A stretch of DNA of 19,052 nt from Candidatus Omnitrophota bacterium (GTDB lineage: Bacteria; Verrucomicrobiota; Verrucomicrobiia; Limisphaerales; UBA1319). The position numbers were made by a program, and so were the translations under genes. Numbering within the stretch: position 1 is the first letter of the stretch; every line of letters begins with the position of its first letter. This document shows, in pieces, positions 1 to 5,832 of the stretch. The notes below the pieces were generated by a model. It was given only the letters and a program-made list of their open reading frames with translations, did not search any database and was not told the DNA's origin. The stretch spans positions 1 through 19,052 of the forward strand of contig JAMCZD010000445.1 of assembly GCA_023473405.1 (NCBI GenBank), written 5' to 3'.

Positions 1-1
1 C

Positions 2-598
2 TTGCGGACAAAGACGGATGCCGTCATGGTGGGGGCGCGAACCGCAAACCTGAATCCAATCAACCTTGGCCCCGGGCCAGCTCGTTTCCGCCGGCAGCGC
101 CTCCGGAACGGCCTGGCGGAATACAACCTAAGGATAATCGTCAGCCGGGCCGGGTCGATCGAGCCTGGGGCGGAGGTGTTTCGGCACCGTTTTTCGCCGG
201 TATTGGTGCTTACGACCGAGCGCGTGCCGGCGAACAGATTCGAGCAACTGCAGGCCGTGGCCGATGAGGTCAAGATTTGCGGGCGTGACGAAATCGATTT
301 TCGGCGGGCGTTTCATTGGCTTCGGGAGAAATGGCAAGTGAAACGATTGCTTTGCGAAGGCGGCGGCGAGCTGAACGGGGCGTTGTTCGCCGCCGGATTG
401 GTCCACGAGCTGCACCTGACGCTTTGCCCCAAGATCATGGGCGGCAAATCGGCGCCGACCATTGCCGATGGTCCGGACGTTGCAACGCTCGCAGCCGCCA
501 CGCAGCTCGAACTTGTGTCCGCCCGGCGCGTGGGCGATGAGTTGTTCTTGGTCTATCGAGTCAGGCCAAAGACAGACAGTGCCCCGCCGCCGGGTTGA
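2..598 (+). CDS. RibD C-terminal domain / dihydrofolate-reductase-like protein, 5' partial
   Basis: The reading frame is open from the left edge, so the true start is outside the window; the TTG at position 2 is probably an internal Leu codon. The visible 198 residues match the RibD C-terminal (reductase) fold: an N-terminal R-x-K-T-D-A-V-M-V-G-A segment, a central beta-strand region, and the family hallmark C-E-G-G-G-E-L-N followed by L-V-H-E-L-H-L-T-L-C-P-K-I-M-G-G. Proteins of this family are NADPH-dependent reductases, such as 5-amino-6-(5-phosphoribosylamino)uracil reductase in riboflavin synthesis. Stand-alone copies like this one, about 220-250 residues, may act on other substrates. 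No deaminase domain or riboflavin gene is visible, so the pathway is not certain. It ends 33 bp before the convergent oxidoreductase gene. Confidence 0.85.
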   Translation: MRTKTDAVMVGARTANLNPINLGPGPARFRRQRLRNGLAEYNLRIIVSRAGSIEPGAEVFRHRFSPVLVLTTERVPANRFEQLQAVADEVKICGRDEIDFRRAFHWLREKWQVKRLLCEGGGELNGALFAAGLVHELHLTLCPKIMGGKSAPTIADGPDVATLAAATQLELVSARRVGDELFLVYRVRPKTDSAPPPG

Positions 599-631
599 TC
601 AATTCATCAATGGCGGTGCGTTTCGCCGAGT

Positions 632-2059
632 CTAAATCTCGACCGTCTTGCCCGGGATCGGGGCCGGGTAGCAGCCCTGGGCATCGGCGGTTACCGGGGC
701 GGGGCTGTCGGCGGTCAACTGGTCGACGTGGTCGCAGAATTGGAAGTTCGAGGCCATGGCCTCCTCCCAGGTGATGATTTTTCCCGAATGCACCGCCGCC
801 CGGCCCATGATGGCGCCGAGGTTTGAAAGCGCGGCGCGTCTGGCCTCGTTGTGCGGGCGATCATTTCGGATGTCGCTCAAGAAGTCGTCCCACTCGGCCT
901 GCCACGGGTTTACGGCTTCTTTGGGGGCTTTCCAGGTAATGTTGTCCTGTTCGATGCGCTGGTCTTTGTAGAGCCAGGAGGTTGGCGCGTGGATGCTTCC
1001 CGAGAACTTCGCGGCGCATTTGGTTCCATGAACGAACGTGGCGAAATCCTCGTGGCAATTCGGAATGTAACGCCCGGTCACGAGCGCCTTGGTGCCGTCG
1101 GCGAAGGTGTATTCGATCGAGTAACTATCGAGGTTCTGGCTGCAATCGGTGCTGCCGGCGAAGCGTCCGCCGACGCCGTGAGCCGACACCGGCCAGGAGT
1201 CTTTGATCCAGAAACATTCGTCGATTTGATGGATCATCAGCTCGATGAGGATGCCCCCGGAGGACCACATGAACTGGAAAGGGCGCCCCGGTGTGAGCTG
1301 CCACAACAGCTCGTTCTGGCCTTTGGGAAATGGGCCCATCAAATAACCCGGGTCCATCCGGTAGGCGCGGACCAGTTGGACATCGCCCATGGCGCCGTCG
1401 CGGATTTGTTGGATCAAGGCCTGGCGGGCCGCGGAATGGCGGCACATGAGGCCGGCGGCAATCTTCAGGTTCTTCTTCTCGGCGGCTTCGCCCGCCCGCA
1501 GGATGCGTTTGATGCCGGCCGGGTCGGCGGCGAAATCTTTTTCCATGAACACATGGACGCCCTTCTGCACGGCATACTCGAGATGGGGCGCGCGGAAGGC
1601 GGCGTGCGTGGTCAACATCGCCACATCACCCGGGCGCAGGCAGTCGATGGCGTGCCGATAGGCATCGAAACCAAGAAACCGCCGCTCGGGCGGCACATCG
1701 ACCCAGTCGCCCAACATCTGGCTCAACGCCTTGTGCGACTGTTCGATCCGGTCGGCGCGGAGGTCAGCCATGGCAATCAGTTTGACGGGGCCGCCTGAGC
1801 CGGTGCCTTTGGCCCGATTCGTTCCCGAATCGTCTACCAAGACCAGTCCGCCGGCGGACATTGCATTGGCCACCGCGCCGGTGCCGCGACCGCCACAGCC
1901 GATCAAGGCCAGGTGGATCGTGTTGTTCTCGGCGGCGTGGACATAAGGAATGCTCACTCCTGCCAAGGCTGAAGCGGCGGCGAGTTGGCCGGTGGTGCGG
2001 ATGAAACCACGGCGTGAGGTAAGATGATTTTGGCTCTGATTCATATGCGTCATGCGCAT
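632..2059 (-). CDS. Tat-exported Gfo/Idh/MocA family oxidoreductase
   Basis: An N-terminal twin-arginine signal is visible (S-R-R-G-F-I-R, then A-A-A-S-A-L-A-G-V and a V-H-A cleavage-like site), so the product is probably exported folded. A Rossmann motif G-C-G-G-R-G-T-G follows, then the V-H-V-F-M-E-K-D segment, which corresponds to the family's E-K-P motif with Asp in place of Pro, and I-H-Q-I-D, the likely catalytic His region. Family members oxidise or reduce sugars, inositols or glycosides with NAD(P); in PVC bacteria many exported paralogs are tied to polysaccharide breakdown. The substrate cannot be read from sequence. Three in-frame ATGs lie within 18 bp (2059, 2053, 2044); the last gives the most typical Tat n-region. 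No good Shine-Dalgarno precedes any of them. A perfect inverted repeat covers the start region. Confidence 0.9.
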   Translation of the reverse strand: MRMTHMNQSQNHLTSRRGFIRTTGQLAAASALAGVSIPYVHAAENNTIHLALIGCGGRGTGAVANAMSAGGLVLVDDSGTNRAKGTGSGGPVKLIAMADLRADRIEQSHKALSQMLGDWVDVPPERRFLGFDAYRHAIDCLRPGDVAMLTTHAAFRAPHLEYAVQKGVHVFMEKDFAADPAGIKRILRAGEAAEKKNLKIAAGLMCRHSAARQALIQQIRDGAMGDVQLVRAYRMDPGYLMGPFPKGQNELLWQLTPGRPFQFMWSSGGILIELMIHQIDECFWIKDSWPVSAHGVGGRFAGSTDCSQNLDSYSIEYTFADGTKALVTGRYIPNCHEDFATFVHGTKCAAKFSGSIHAPTSWLYKDQRIEQDNITWKAPKEAVNPWQAEWDDFLSDIRNDRPHNEARRAALSNLGAIMGRAAVHSGKIITWEEAMASNFQFCDHVDQLTADSPAPVTADAQGCYPAPIPGKTVEI

Positions 2060-2065
2060 ATGAAT
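2039..2065. repeat. Perfect 11-bp inverted repeat over the oxidoreductase start codons
   Basis: ATTCATATGCG (2039-2049), spacer TCATG (2050-2054), CGCATATGAAT (2055-2065). The arms are exact reverse complements. The element contains all three candidate start codons of the minus-strand oxidoreductase gene. It could be a protein operator or an mRNA hairpin that hides the start; which one is unknown. Confidence 0.7.
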
Positions 2066-2097
2066 GGCGATTCACGATCAAAATGCAAGCCTCGGAG

Positions 2098-2907
2098 CTA
2101 AGGACGGCTCCCCAATACAAAGGCGCCGTAGCCAACTACCCGATCGCGCGGTCCGGCGGTGTCGCCGGAGTTGCGCAGGTCCACCGTGCGCGCTTGCAGG
2201 TGATGTTGCCGGGCCGCTTCCAGGAGGCCGCGCAGGGCGGTACAGCCGCAGGCCTGGTTTTCCTGAATCTCATCTGGCTCGAGCGCTTGAATGGCTTGGG
2301 CGGTGGCCAGGTCCTGTTTAACGGCTGAGTCGTAATCGAGGTAATGGCTGAGATCGGTGCTGACCACGATCCGCGTTTCGGGTCCACCCCAAAGCAGGTT
2401 GATGGCTTCGGCGACTTCCGCGGTCGTGGTATCGCCGGTCAGCAATGGGACCAGGGTAAACTCTCCCAGGACAACCTGCAAAAAGGGCAGTTCGACTTCC
2501 AGGCTGTGTTCAGGTTCGTGCGCCCGGTCCATGATTTGGACTTGGGGCAAGGCGTTCCATTTCTCGATCACCTCGAGGTCAAGCGGGACCTGGCCCAAGG
2601 GCGTGGCGAAGGCGCGGTTCGCGCTGGCGGCAAGCCCCGAGAAGGCCACGCGATGGGACGGTCCCAGCAGAATAATCCGCTTAACCACGCCGGTCTGCCC
2701 CTCGAGATGGTGGAAGGCCGAAGCAGCGACGGGTCCGGAATACACATAGCCGGCGTGCGGGGCGACCAGGGCCTTGCAATCGAGCTGCTCCGTCTTCCTT
2801 GCGTCTGCGAGAAAATCATTGACGGTCCGTCGCAGCGCCACGGCGTTCCCGGGATAAAACTGCCCGGCCCACGCCGCTCGCCGAATGCCTGTCACTTCAA
2901 ATCTCAT
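2098..2907 (-). CDS. amrB: AmmeMemoRadiSam system protein B (Memo-like)
   Basis: This is a Memo family protein of about 269 residues. Visible signatures are A-A-W-A-G-Q-F-Y-P-G near the N-terminus, A-P-H-A-G-Y-V-Y-S-G, L-L-G-P-S-H, H-S-L-E-V-E-L-P-F-L-Q and S-T-D-L-S-H-Y. The conserved His residues are those of the class III extradiol dioxygenase-like fold, which in this family may bind metal; the biological reaction in bacteria is not firmly established as far as I know. The ATG at 2907 is preferred: it starts 10 bp after the stop of the radical SAM gene and gives the canonical N-terminus, whereas the upstream ATG at 2958 would add 17 unconserved residues and overlap that gene. It is the second gene of a two-gene minus-strand operon. 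Confidence 0.9.
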   Translation of the reverse strand: MRFEVTGIRRAAWAGQFYPGNAVALRRTVNDFLADARKTEQLDCKALVAPHAGYVYSGPVAASAFHHLEGQTGVVKRIILLGPSHRVAFSGLAASANRAFATPLGQVPLDLEVIEKWNALPQVQIMDRAHEPEHSLEVELPFLQVVLGEFTLVPLLTGDTTTAEVAEAINLLWGGPETRIVVSTDLSHYLDYDSAVKQDLATAQAIQALEPDEIQENQACGCTALRGLLEAARQHHLQARTVDLRNSGDTAGPRDRVVGYGAFVLGSRP

Positions 2908-2917
2908 TTGGAATGAA

Positions 2918-4051
2918 TCAATGCCGCCAAAAGCGTCCGATTCGGCCCGGGTGAGCATTGCCAGCCGCGCTCGAGTCTGATGGCCAAATCCCGGGAATCA
3001 CTTTTTGACATCGAGGGCACTTCCCTTCGGCGGTCAGGGAATAGGAATGAATTTGAAACCCGGTCCGTTCGATCAAGGTGGTCCCGCAGTTCGGGCACCG
3101 GGTGTCTTCCCATGGTCCTGCCCGGCCTGGGGCATTTCCGGCGTAAACAAAGCGCAACCCGGCTTCGGCGCCGATCTCGGCGGCGCGGACCAATTCATGG
3201 ACGGTGGTTGGGGTGGGCGTGGTTAATTGGTAGTCCGGATGAAAGGCGGTGACGTGCCAGGGAATATCGCAACTGACCGAGGCCACGAATTTTGTCAAGG
3301 CGCGAAGCTCGGCCTCGCTGTCATTGAATCCCGGCACCAACAGGGTGACTACTTCCAGCCAAAGACCGCGCCGGTGGATGTCCTTAATGGTCTCAGTAAC
3401 GCGCTCGAGGGTGCCGCCCAGGGATCGGTAGCGGCGATCGTCGAACCCTTTCAGGTCCACCTTGCAGGCTTGAATCCATGGACTCAAGTAATCGAGGGCT
3501 TCGGGCGTGGCGTTGCCGTTCGAGACCACGGCGCACATAAGCCCGGCCGGTTTGGCCTTTTGGAACACGGCAACCGCCCATTCGGCGGTAATCAACGGTT
3601 CGTTGTAACTCGACACGACGAGCCGGGCGCCGTCAGCTTTGGCCGCTTCGAGGAGCTGGTCCGCGCTGATGGTCCGGAACTGGACCAGGGCGGCCGGATT
3701 CCGCAGGGCCTGGCTGGTGATCCAATTCTGGCAAAAAGCGCAATGAAAGTCGCAGCCGAGCATGCCGAAGGTGAGGGCATCGCTGCCTGGATAGAGGTGA
3801 AAAAAAGGCTTCTTCTCGATGGGATCGCATTGCAAACCAGCCACATAACCGAAAGGAACGCGCAATTGGCCGTCCCGATTAAAGCGCACCTTGCAAATGC
3901 CGCGCCGGCCCGGCCCGATCAGGCATCGATGCCCGCAGGCAAGGCACCGGACGCGTCTGCCTTCAGGCCGACAAAGTGTGCCGGCAATCGTTTGCCGGTC
4001 CAGGGCCGTCGCCAGTGCATTGTCCGTTGCGCGTGATTCGAAAGGCTGCAT
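2918..4051 (-). CDS. amrS: AmmeMemoRadiSam system radical SAM enzyme
   Basis: This 377-residue radical SAM protein has the cluster motif C-D-F-H-C-A-F-C (Cx3Cx2C, Cys100, 104, 107), which binds a 4Fe-4S cluster and S-adenosylmethionine. A family-typical Cys-rich N-terminus comes first (C-L-A-C-G-H-R-C, residues 36-43, then G-R-R-G-I-C). The C-terminus carries a zinc-ribbon-like C-P-N-C ... C-P-R-C pair. The usual family end (I-P-G-I-W) is followed by about 22 unconserved residues. It lies upstream of the Memo-like gene with 10 bp between them, so the two are probably cotranscribed. The third member of the named triad, an AMMECR1-domain protein, is not in the window. The substrate of the system is unknown to me. 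Confidence 0.92.
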   Translation of the reverse strand: MQPFESRATDNALATALDRQTIAGTLCRPEGRRVRCLACGHRCLIGPGRRGICKVRFNRDGQLRVPFGYVAGLQCDPIEKKPFFHLYPGSDALTFGMLGCDFHCAFCQNWITSQALRNPAALVQFRTISADQLLEAAKADGARLVVSSYNEPLITAEWAVAVFQKAKPAGLMCAVVSNGNATPEALDYLSPWIQACKVDLKGFDDRRYRSLGGTLERVTETIKDIHRRGLWLEVVTLLVPGFNDSEAELRALTKFVASVSCDIPWHVTAFHPDYQLTTPTPTTVHELVRAAEIGAEAGLRFVYAGNAPGRAGPWEDTRCPNCGTTLIERTGFQIHSYSLTAEGKCPRCQKVIPGIWPSDSSAAGNAHPGRIGRFWRH

Positions 4052-4163
4052 ATGAGTGAATGCGGTAGCAGTTGGAACTGCCGATAAATTTGCGCCTCGG
4101 ACTGGATTTTGTCAAAGGCAACGGGGTGACCGGACCCGGTTTGGAAACCGCGAAAATTGGGGA

Positions 4164-4180
4164 TGGCATGCGATTTGCTA
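4164..4180 (+). promoter_or_regulatory. Sigma-54 (-24/-12) promoter, copy 1
   Basis: TGGCAT-N5-TTGCTA. The GG (4165-4166) and GC (4177-4178) dinucleotides are separated by exactly 10 bp, as RpoN promoters require. The predicted transcription start, 12 bp downstream of the GC, is near 4190, immediately before the first helix of the leader element. The same arrangement recurs upstream of the third pseudopilin gene. Pilin genes in other bacteria are often RpoN-dependent. Confidence 0.7.
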
Positions 4181-4190
4181 ATCCGGCCAG

Positions 4191-4263
4191 TGCGGTCAGC
4201 ATAAGGCAATAAGTGAACTCGGTTCTAATGAAATAACCCGCCTTATGCCAGGTTCACGCCGCA
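4191..4263 (+). ncRNA. Pseudoknot-type structured 5' leader, copy 1 (unrecognised class)
   Basis: Three complementary helices can be read. The outer helix pairs TGCGGT (4191-4196) with GCCGCA (4258-4263), with one wobble. Helix A pairs GCATAAGGC (4199-4207) with GCCTTATGC (4240-4248), 9 bp perfect. Helix B pairs GTGAAC (4213-4218) with GTTCAC (4252-4257). The order A, B, A', B' is that of an H-type pseudoknot. Copy 2 at 5203-5278 keeps every helix with compensatory changes. The element begins at the predicted +1 and ends 35 nt before the pseudopilin ATG. GAAC (4215-4218) can alternatively pair with GTTC (4222-4225), which would compete with helix B. No known riboswitch class was recognised. 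Confidence 0.65.
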
Positions 4264-4298
4264 TGCAATAAGAAGCAACCAACAAAAGGAAAAACAGT

Positions 4299-4667
4299 AT
4301 GCAGATTAAGACATCGCGGAAATCCGGCTTTACCCTGGTGGAAATCATGATTGTCGTGGCCATAATCGGACTCTTGGCCGCAATCGCAATCCCGAACTTT
4401 GTCAAGGCGCGCACCACGGCTCAAACCAACACCTGCATCGCCAACCTCAAGCAAATCCAGGGCGCCATCCAGCAATGGGCGCTCGAAGAAAAGAAACCAG
4501 CCGGGGCGGCGGTTGCCCTGACCGACATCTCCGGGGATGCCACCAAACAGTTGAAAGGAGTAATCAACACGGACATCAATTGCCCGGCGGGCGGCACTTA
4601 CGCGGTTACCACCGTTGACACGCTTCCGACGTGTTCCATCGGCGGTACTCACGTGATCGCCCAATAA
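4299..4667 (+). CDS. Type IV pilin-like / type II secretion pseudopilin, copy 1
   Basis: A 122-residue prepilin. A short basic leader ends in K-S-G, and cleavage would fall after Gly10 before F-T-L-V-E-I-M-I-V; Glu5 of the mature protein is present. A single hydrophobic helix follows, then N-T-C-I-A-N-L-K-Q-I ... Q-Q-W-A-L-E, and a Cys-containing tail with N-C-P-A-G-G-T-Y and P-T-C-S. The PilD-type peptidase would process it for assembly in a pilus or pseudopilus at the inner membrane. It is 93 % identical (113 of 122 residues) to the third gene of the array. AAGGA lies 8 nt before the ATG. It is driven by the sigma-54 promoter and preceded by the structured leader; a strong terminator follows. 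Whether the apparatus is a type IV pilus, competence pilus or secretion system cannot be told here. Confidence 0.92.
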   Translation: MQIKTSRKSGFTLVEIMIVVAIIGLLAAIAIPNFVKARTTAQTNTCIANLKQIQGAIQQWALEEKKPAGAAVALTDISGDATKQLKGVINTDINCPAGGTYAVTTVDTLPTCSIGGTHVIAQ

Positions 4668-4691
4668 AGAGAGACGACATACTTCTATCGG

Positions 4692-4736
4692 CTGCGTGCC
4701 TCTGCCTGAAACCAGGCAGAGGCCGCAGGCGTTTTT
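4692..4736 (+). terminator. Rho-independent terminator after pseudopilin 1
   Basis: CTGCG (4692-4696) pairs with CGCAG (4724-4728), and GCCTCTGCCTG (4698-4708) pairs with CAGGCAGAGGC (4713-4723), around an AAAC loop with one bulged T. Five T follow at 4732-4736. The 16-bp stem is one of the strongest in the window. Confidence 0.8.
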
Positions 4737-4752
4737 GTGGTATGAAACCAAG

Positions 4753-4780
4753 GGCGGTAAGTCCATCCCGCCGCCTTTTT
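4753..4780 (+). terminator. Weak terminator or attenuator just before pseudopilin 2
   Basis: GGCGG (4753-4757) can pair with CCGCC (4771-4775), followed directly by TTTTT (4776-4780). It ends 15 nt before the ATG of the second pseudopilin gene, so it could attenuate read-through into that gene. An overlapping alternative uses CCGCC at 4768-4772. Confidence 0.4.
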
Positions 4781-4794
4781 AACCACGGAGATGC

Positions 4795-5139
4795 ATGCAC
4801 GTTTCTCACCGTCGGTCGATGGGTTTCACACTCATCGAGATCATGTTAGTGCTGGGCATCATCGGGATGATCGTGGCCATAGCGGTCCCCAATGTTTTGA
4901 AGCAACGGACTCGGGCGCAAACCAATGCGTGCATCGAGAACCTCAACAAAATCGAGGCGGTCAAGCAAATCTGGGGGGTCGAACTCGGCAAGATGAACGG
5001 GGCGGTCCCAACCGATGACGACCTCTTTGGCCCGGGCCGGTACATGGTAACCAAGCCGGAATGCCCCGCAGGCGGGGTTTATGACCTGGGGGTGATTGGT
5101 CAGAATCCCACTTGCACCATTGCCGGCCACACACTATGA
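4795..5139 (+). CDS. Type IV pilin-like pseudopilin, divergent middle copy
   Basis: A 114-residue prepilin with leader M-H-V-S-H-R-R-S-M-G and cleavage expected before F-T-L-I-E-I-M-L-V. It shares the array's architecture (T-N-A-C-I-E-N-L-N-K-I, C-P-A-G-G-V-Y, P-T-C-T) but is clearly divergent from the two flanking copies. It ends in G-H-T-L, as many PVC prepilins do. GGAG at 4787-4790 is the ribosome site, 4 nt before the chosen ATG; an overlapping ATG at 4791 is in another frame. No sigma-54 site or leader element was found in front of it, so it either depends on read-through past two terminator-like hairpins or has a promoter I do not see. Confidence 0.9.
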   Translation: MHVSHRRSMGFTLIEIMLVLGIIGMIVAIAVPNVLKQRTRAQTNACIENLNKIEAVKQIWGVELGKMNGAVPTDDDLFGPGRYMVTKPECPAGGVYDLGVIGQNPTCTIAGHTL

Positions 5140-5174
5140 CGCCGTGAGGGGGGCGGTTCGAGCGGAATTGACAC

Positions 5175-5191
5175 TGGCATAATAGATGCTA
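5175..5191 (+). promoter_or_regulatory. Sigma-54 (-24/-12) promoter, copy 2
   Basis: TGGCAT-N5-ATGCTA, with GG (5176-5177) and GC (5188-5189) 10 bp apart. The predicted start is near 5201, two bases before the leader element. The site is related to copy 1 at 4164-4180. A TTGACA at 5168-5173 has no convincing -10 at the normal spacing. Confidence 0.68.
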
Positions 5192-5202
5192 GCCTTCGGC
5201 AA

Positions 5203-5278
5203 TGCGGTTGGCACAAGGCAATATGTGAACCGCCACTGCATTCTTAATAAAAACGCCTTGTGCCGGGTTCACGCCGCG
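5203..5278 (+). ncRNA. Pseudoknot-type structured 5' leader, copy 2 (unrecognised class)
   Basis: The outer helix pairs TGCGGT (5203-5208) with GCCGCG (5273-5278), with two wobbles. Helix A pairs GGCACAAGGC (5210-5219) with GCCTTGTGCC (5255-5264), 10 bp. Helix B pairs GTGAACC (5225-5231) with GGTTCAC (5266-5272), 7 bp. Compared with copy 1, a T-A pair in helix A is replaced by C-G, a mismatch next to helix A becomes G-C, and a wobble at the end of helix B becomes C-G. The distance from helix B to the start codon is the same in both copies (41 nt). An alternative pairing of GCGGTT (5204-5209) with AACCGC (5228-5233) would compete with helix B and the outer helix. Confidence 0.65.
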
Positions 5279-5313
5279 AATAGAAACGCTAAAACCATAA
5301 AAGACAATTAGTT

Positions 5314-5682
5314 ATGCAAATAAGAACCTCACGCGGATCAGGCTTTACCCTGGTGGAAATCATGATCGTGGTGGCCATCATCGGATTGTTGGCAGCGATC
5401 GCGATTCCCAACTTCGTAAAGGCGCGCACCACGGCCCAAACCAACACCTGCATCGCCAATCTCAAGCAAATCGAGGGCGCCGTCCAGCAATGGGCGCTCG
5501 AGGAGAAGAAACCGGCCGGGGCGGCGGTGACCTTGACCGACATTTCCGGTGACGCGACCAAGCAGCTCAAAGGGGCCATCAATACGGACATCAATTGCCC
5601 CGCGGGCGGCACGTACGCCGTTACAACCGTGGATGCCCTTCCCACCTGTTCCGTCGGCGGAACCCACGTCATCACGCAATAG
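5314..5682 (+). CDS. Type IV pilin-like / type II secretion pseudopilin, copy 3
   Basis: A 122-residue prepilin differing from copy 1 at nine positions (for example Lys4 to Arg, Lys8 to Gly, Gln54 to Glu). Cleavage is expected after Gly10, before F-T-L-V-E-I-M-I-V. The Cys-bearing tail is kept. Many synonymous differences separate the two genes although the proteins are nearly identical, so this is not a very recent copy; selection or gene conversion has held the protein constant. The Shine-Dalgarno is weak (AAAGA) compared with copy 1. It has its own sigma-54 promoter and structured leader, and a hairpin with a long T run follows. Confidence 0.92.
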   Translation: MQIRTSRGSGFTLVEIMIVVAIIGLLAAIAIPNFVKARTTAQTNTCIANLKQIEGAVQQWALEEKKPAGAAVTLTDISGDATKQLKGAINTDINCPAGGTYAVTTVDALPTCSVGGTHVITQ

Positions 5683-5719
5683 ACGCTGCACGCTTCGATT
5701 GGCGGTTATTTCCCGTCGC

Positions 5720-5756
5720 AAAAAAACTTGGGAATGCGAGTTCCTGAGTTTTTTTT
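5720..5756. terminator. Terminator after pseudopilin 3
   Basis: An A7-CT run (5720-5728) pairs with AG-T8 (5747-5756), and GGAA (5731-5734) pairs with TTCC (5741-5744), with a symmetric TG/TG internal loop. The A tract on one side and T tract on the other make it potentially bidirectional. Confidence 0.65.
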
Positions 5757-5784
5757 GTGCCAACGCCCCATGGTGGATTGAATT

Positions 5785-5807
5785 GTCAAATTAAACACAT
5801 TTTTGAC
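5785..5807. repeat. GTCAAA-N11-TTTGAC inverted repeat upstream of the ABC operon
   Basis: GTCAAA (5785-5790) and TTTGAC (5802-5807) are exact reverse complements around an AT-rich 11-bp spacer, 26 bp before the ATPase start codon. The size and place suit a repressor operator, but no regulator is linked to it and no clear -35/-10 pair was found. Confidence 0.4.
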
Positions 5808-5832
5808 GGGTGGTGTCTAAAAATAACGCATC

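Noticed and set aside
851..1798. A 315-codon plus-strand open frame
   Set aside because: It is antisense to the well-supported Gfo/Idh/MocA oxidoreductase and its translation shows no recognisable domain; GC-rich coding DNA often leaves long antisense frames.
3227..4036. A 269-codon plus-strand open frame
   Set aside because: It is antisense to the radical SAM gene, which has its Cx3Cx2C motif and full-length homology features.
5168..5191. Sigma-70 promoter from TTGACA at 5168
   Set aside because: No acceptable -10 lies 16-18 bp downstream; the CATAAT word is far too close. The sigma-54 reading fits and is shared with copy 1.
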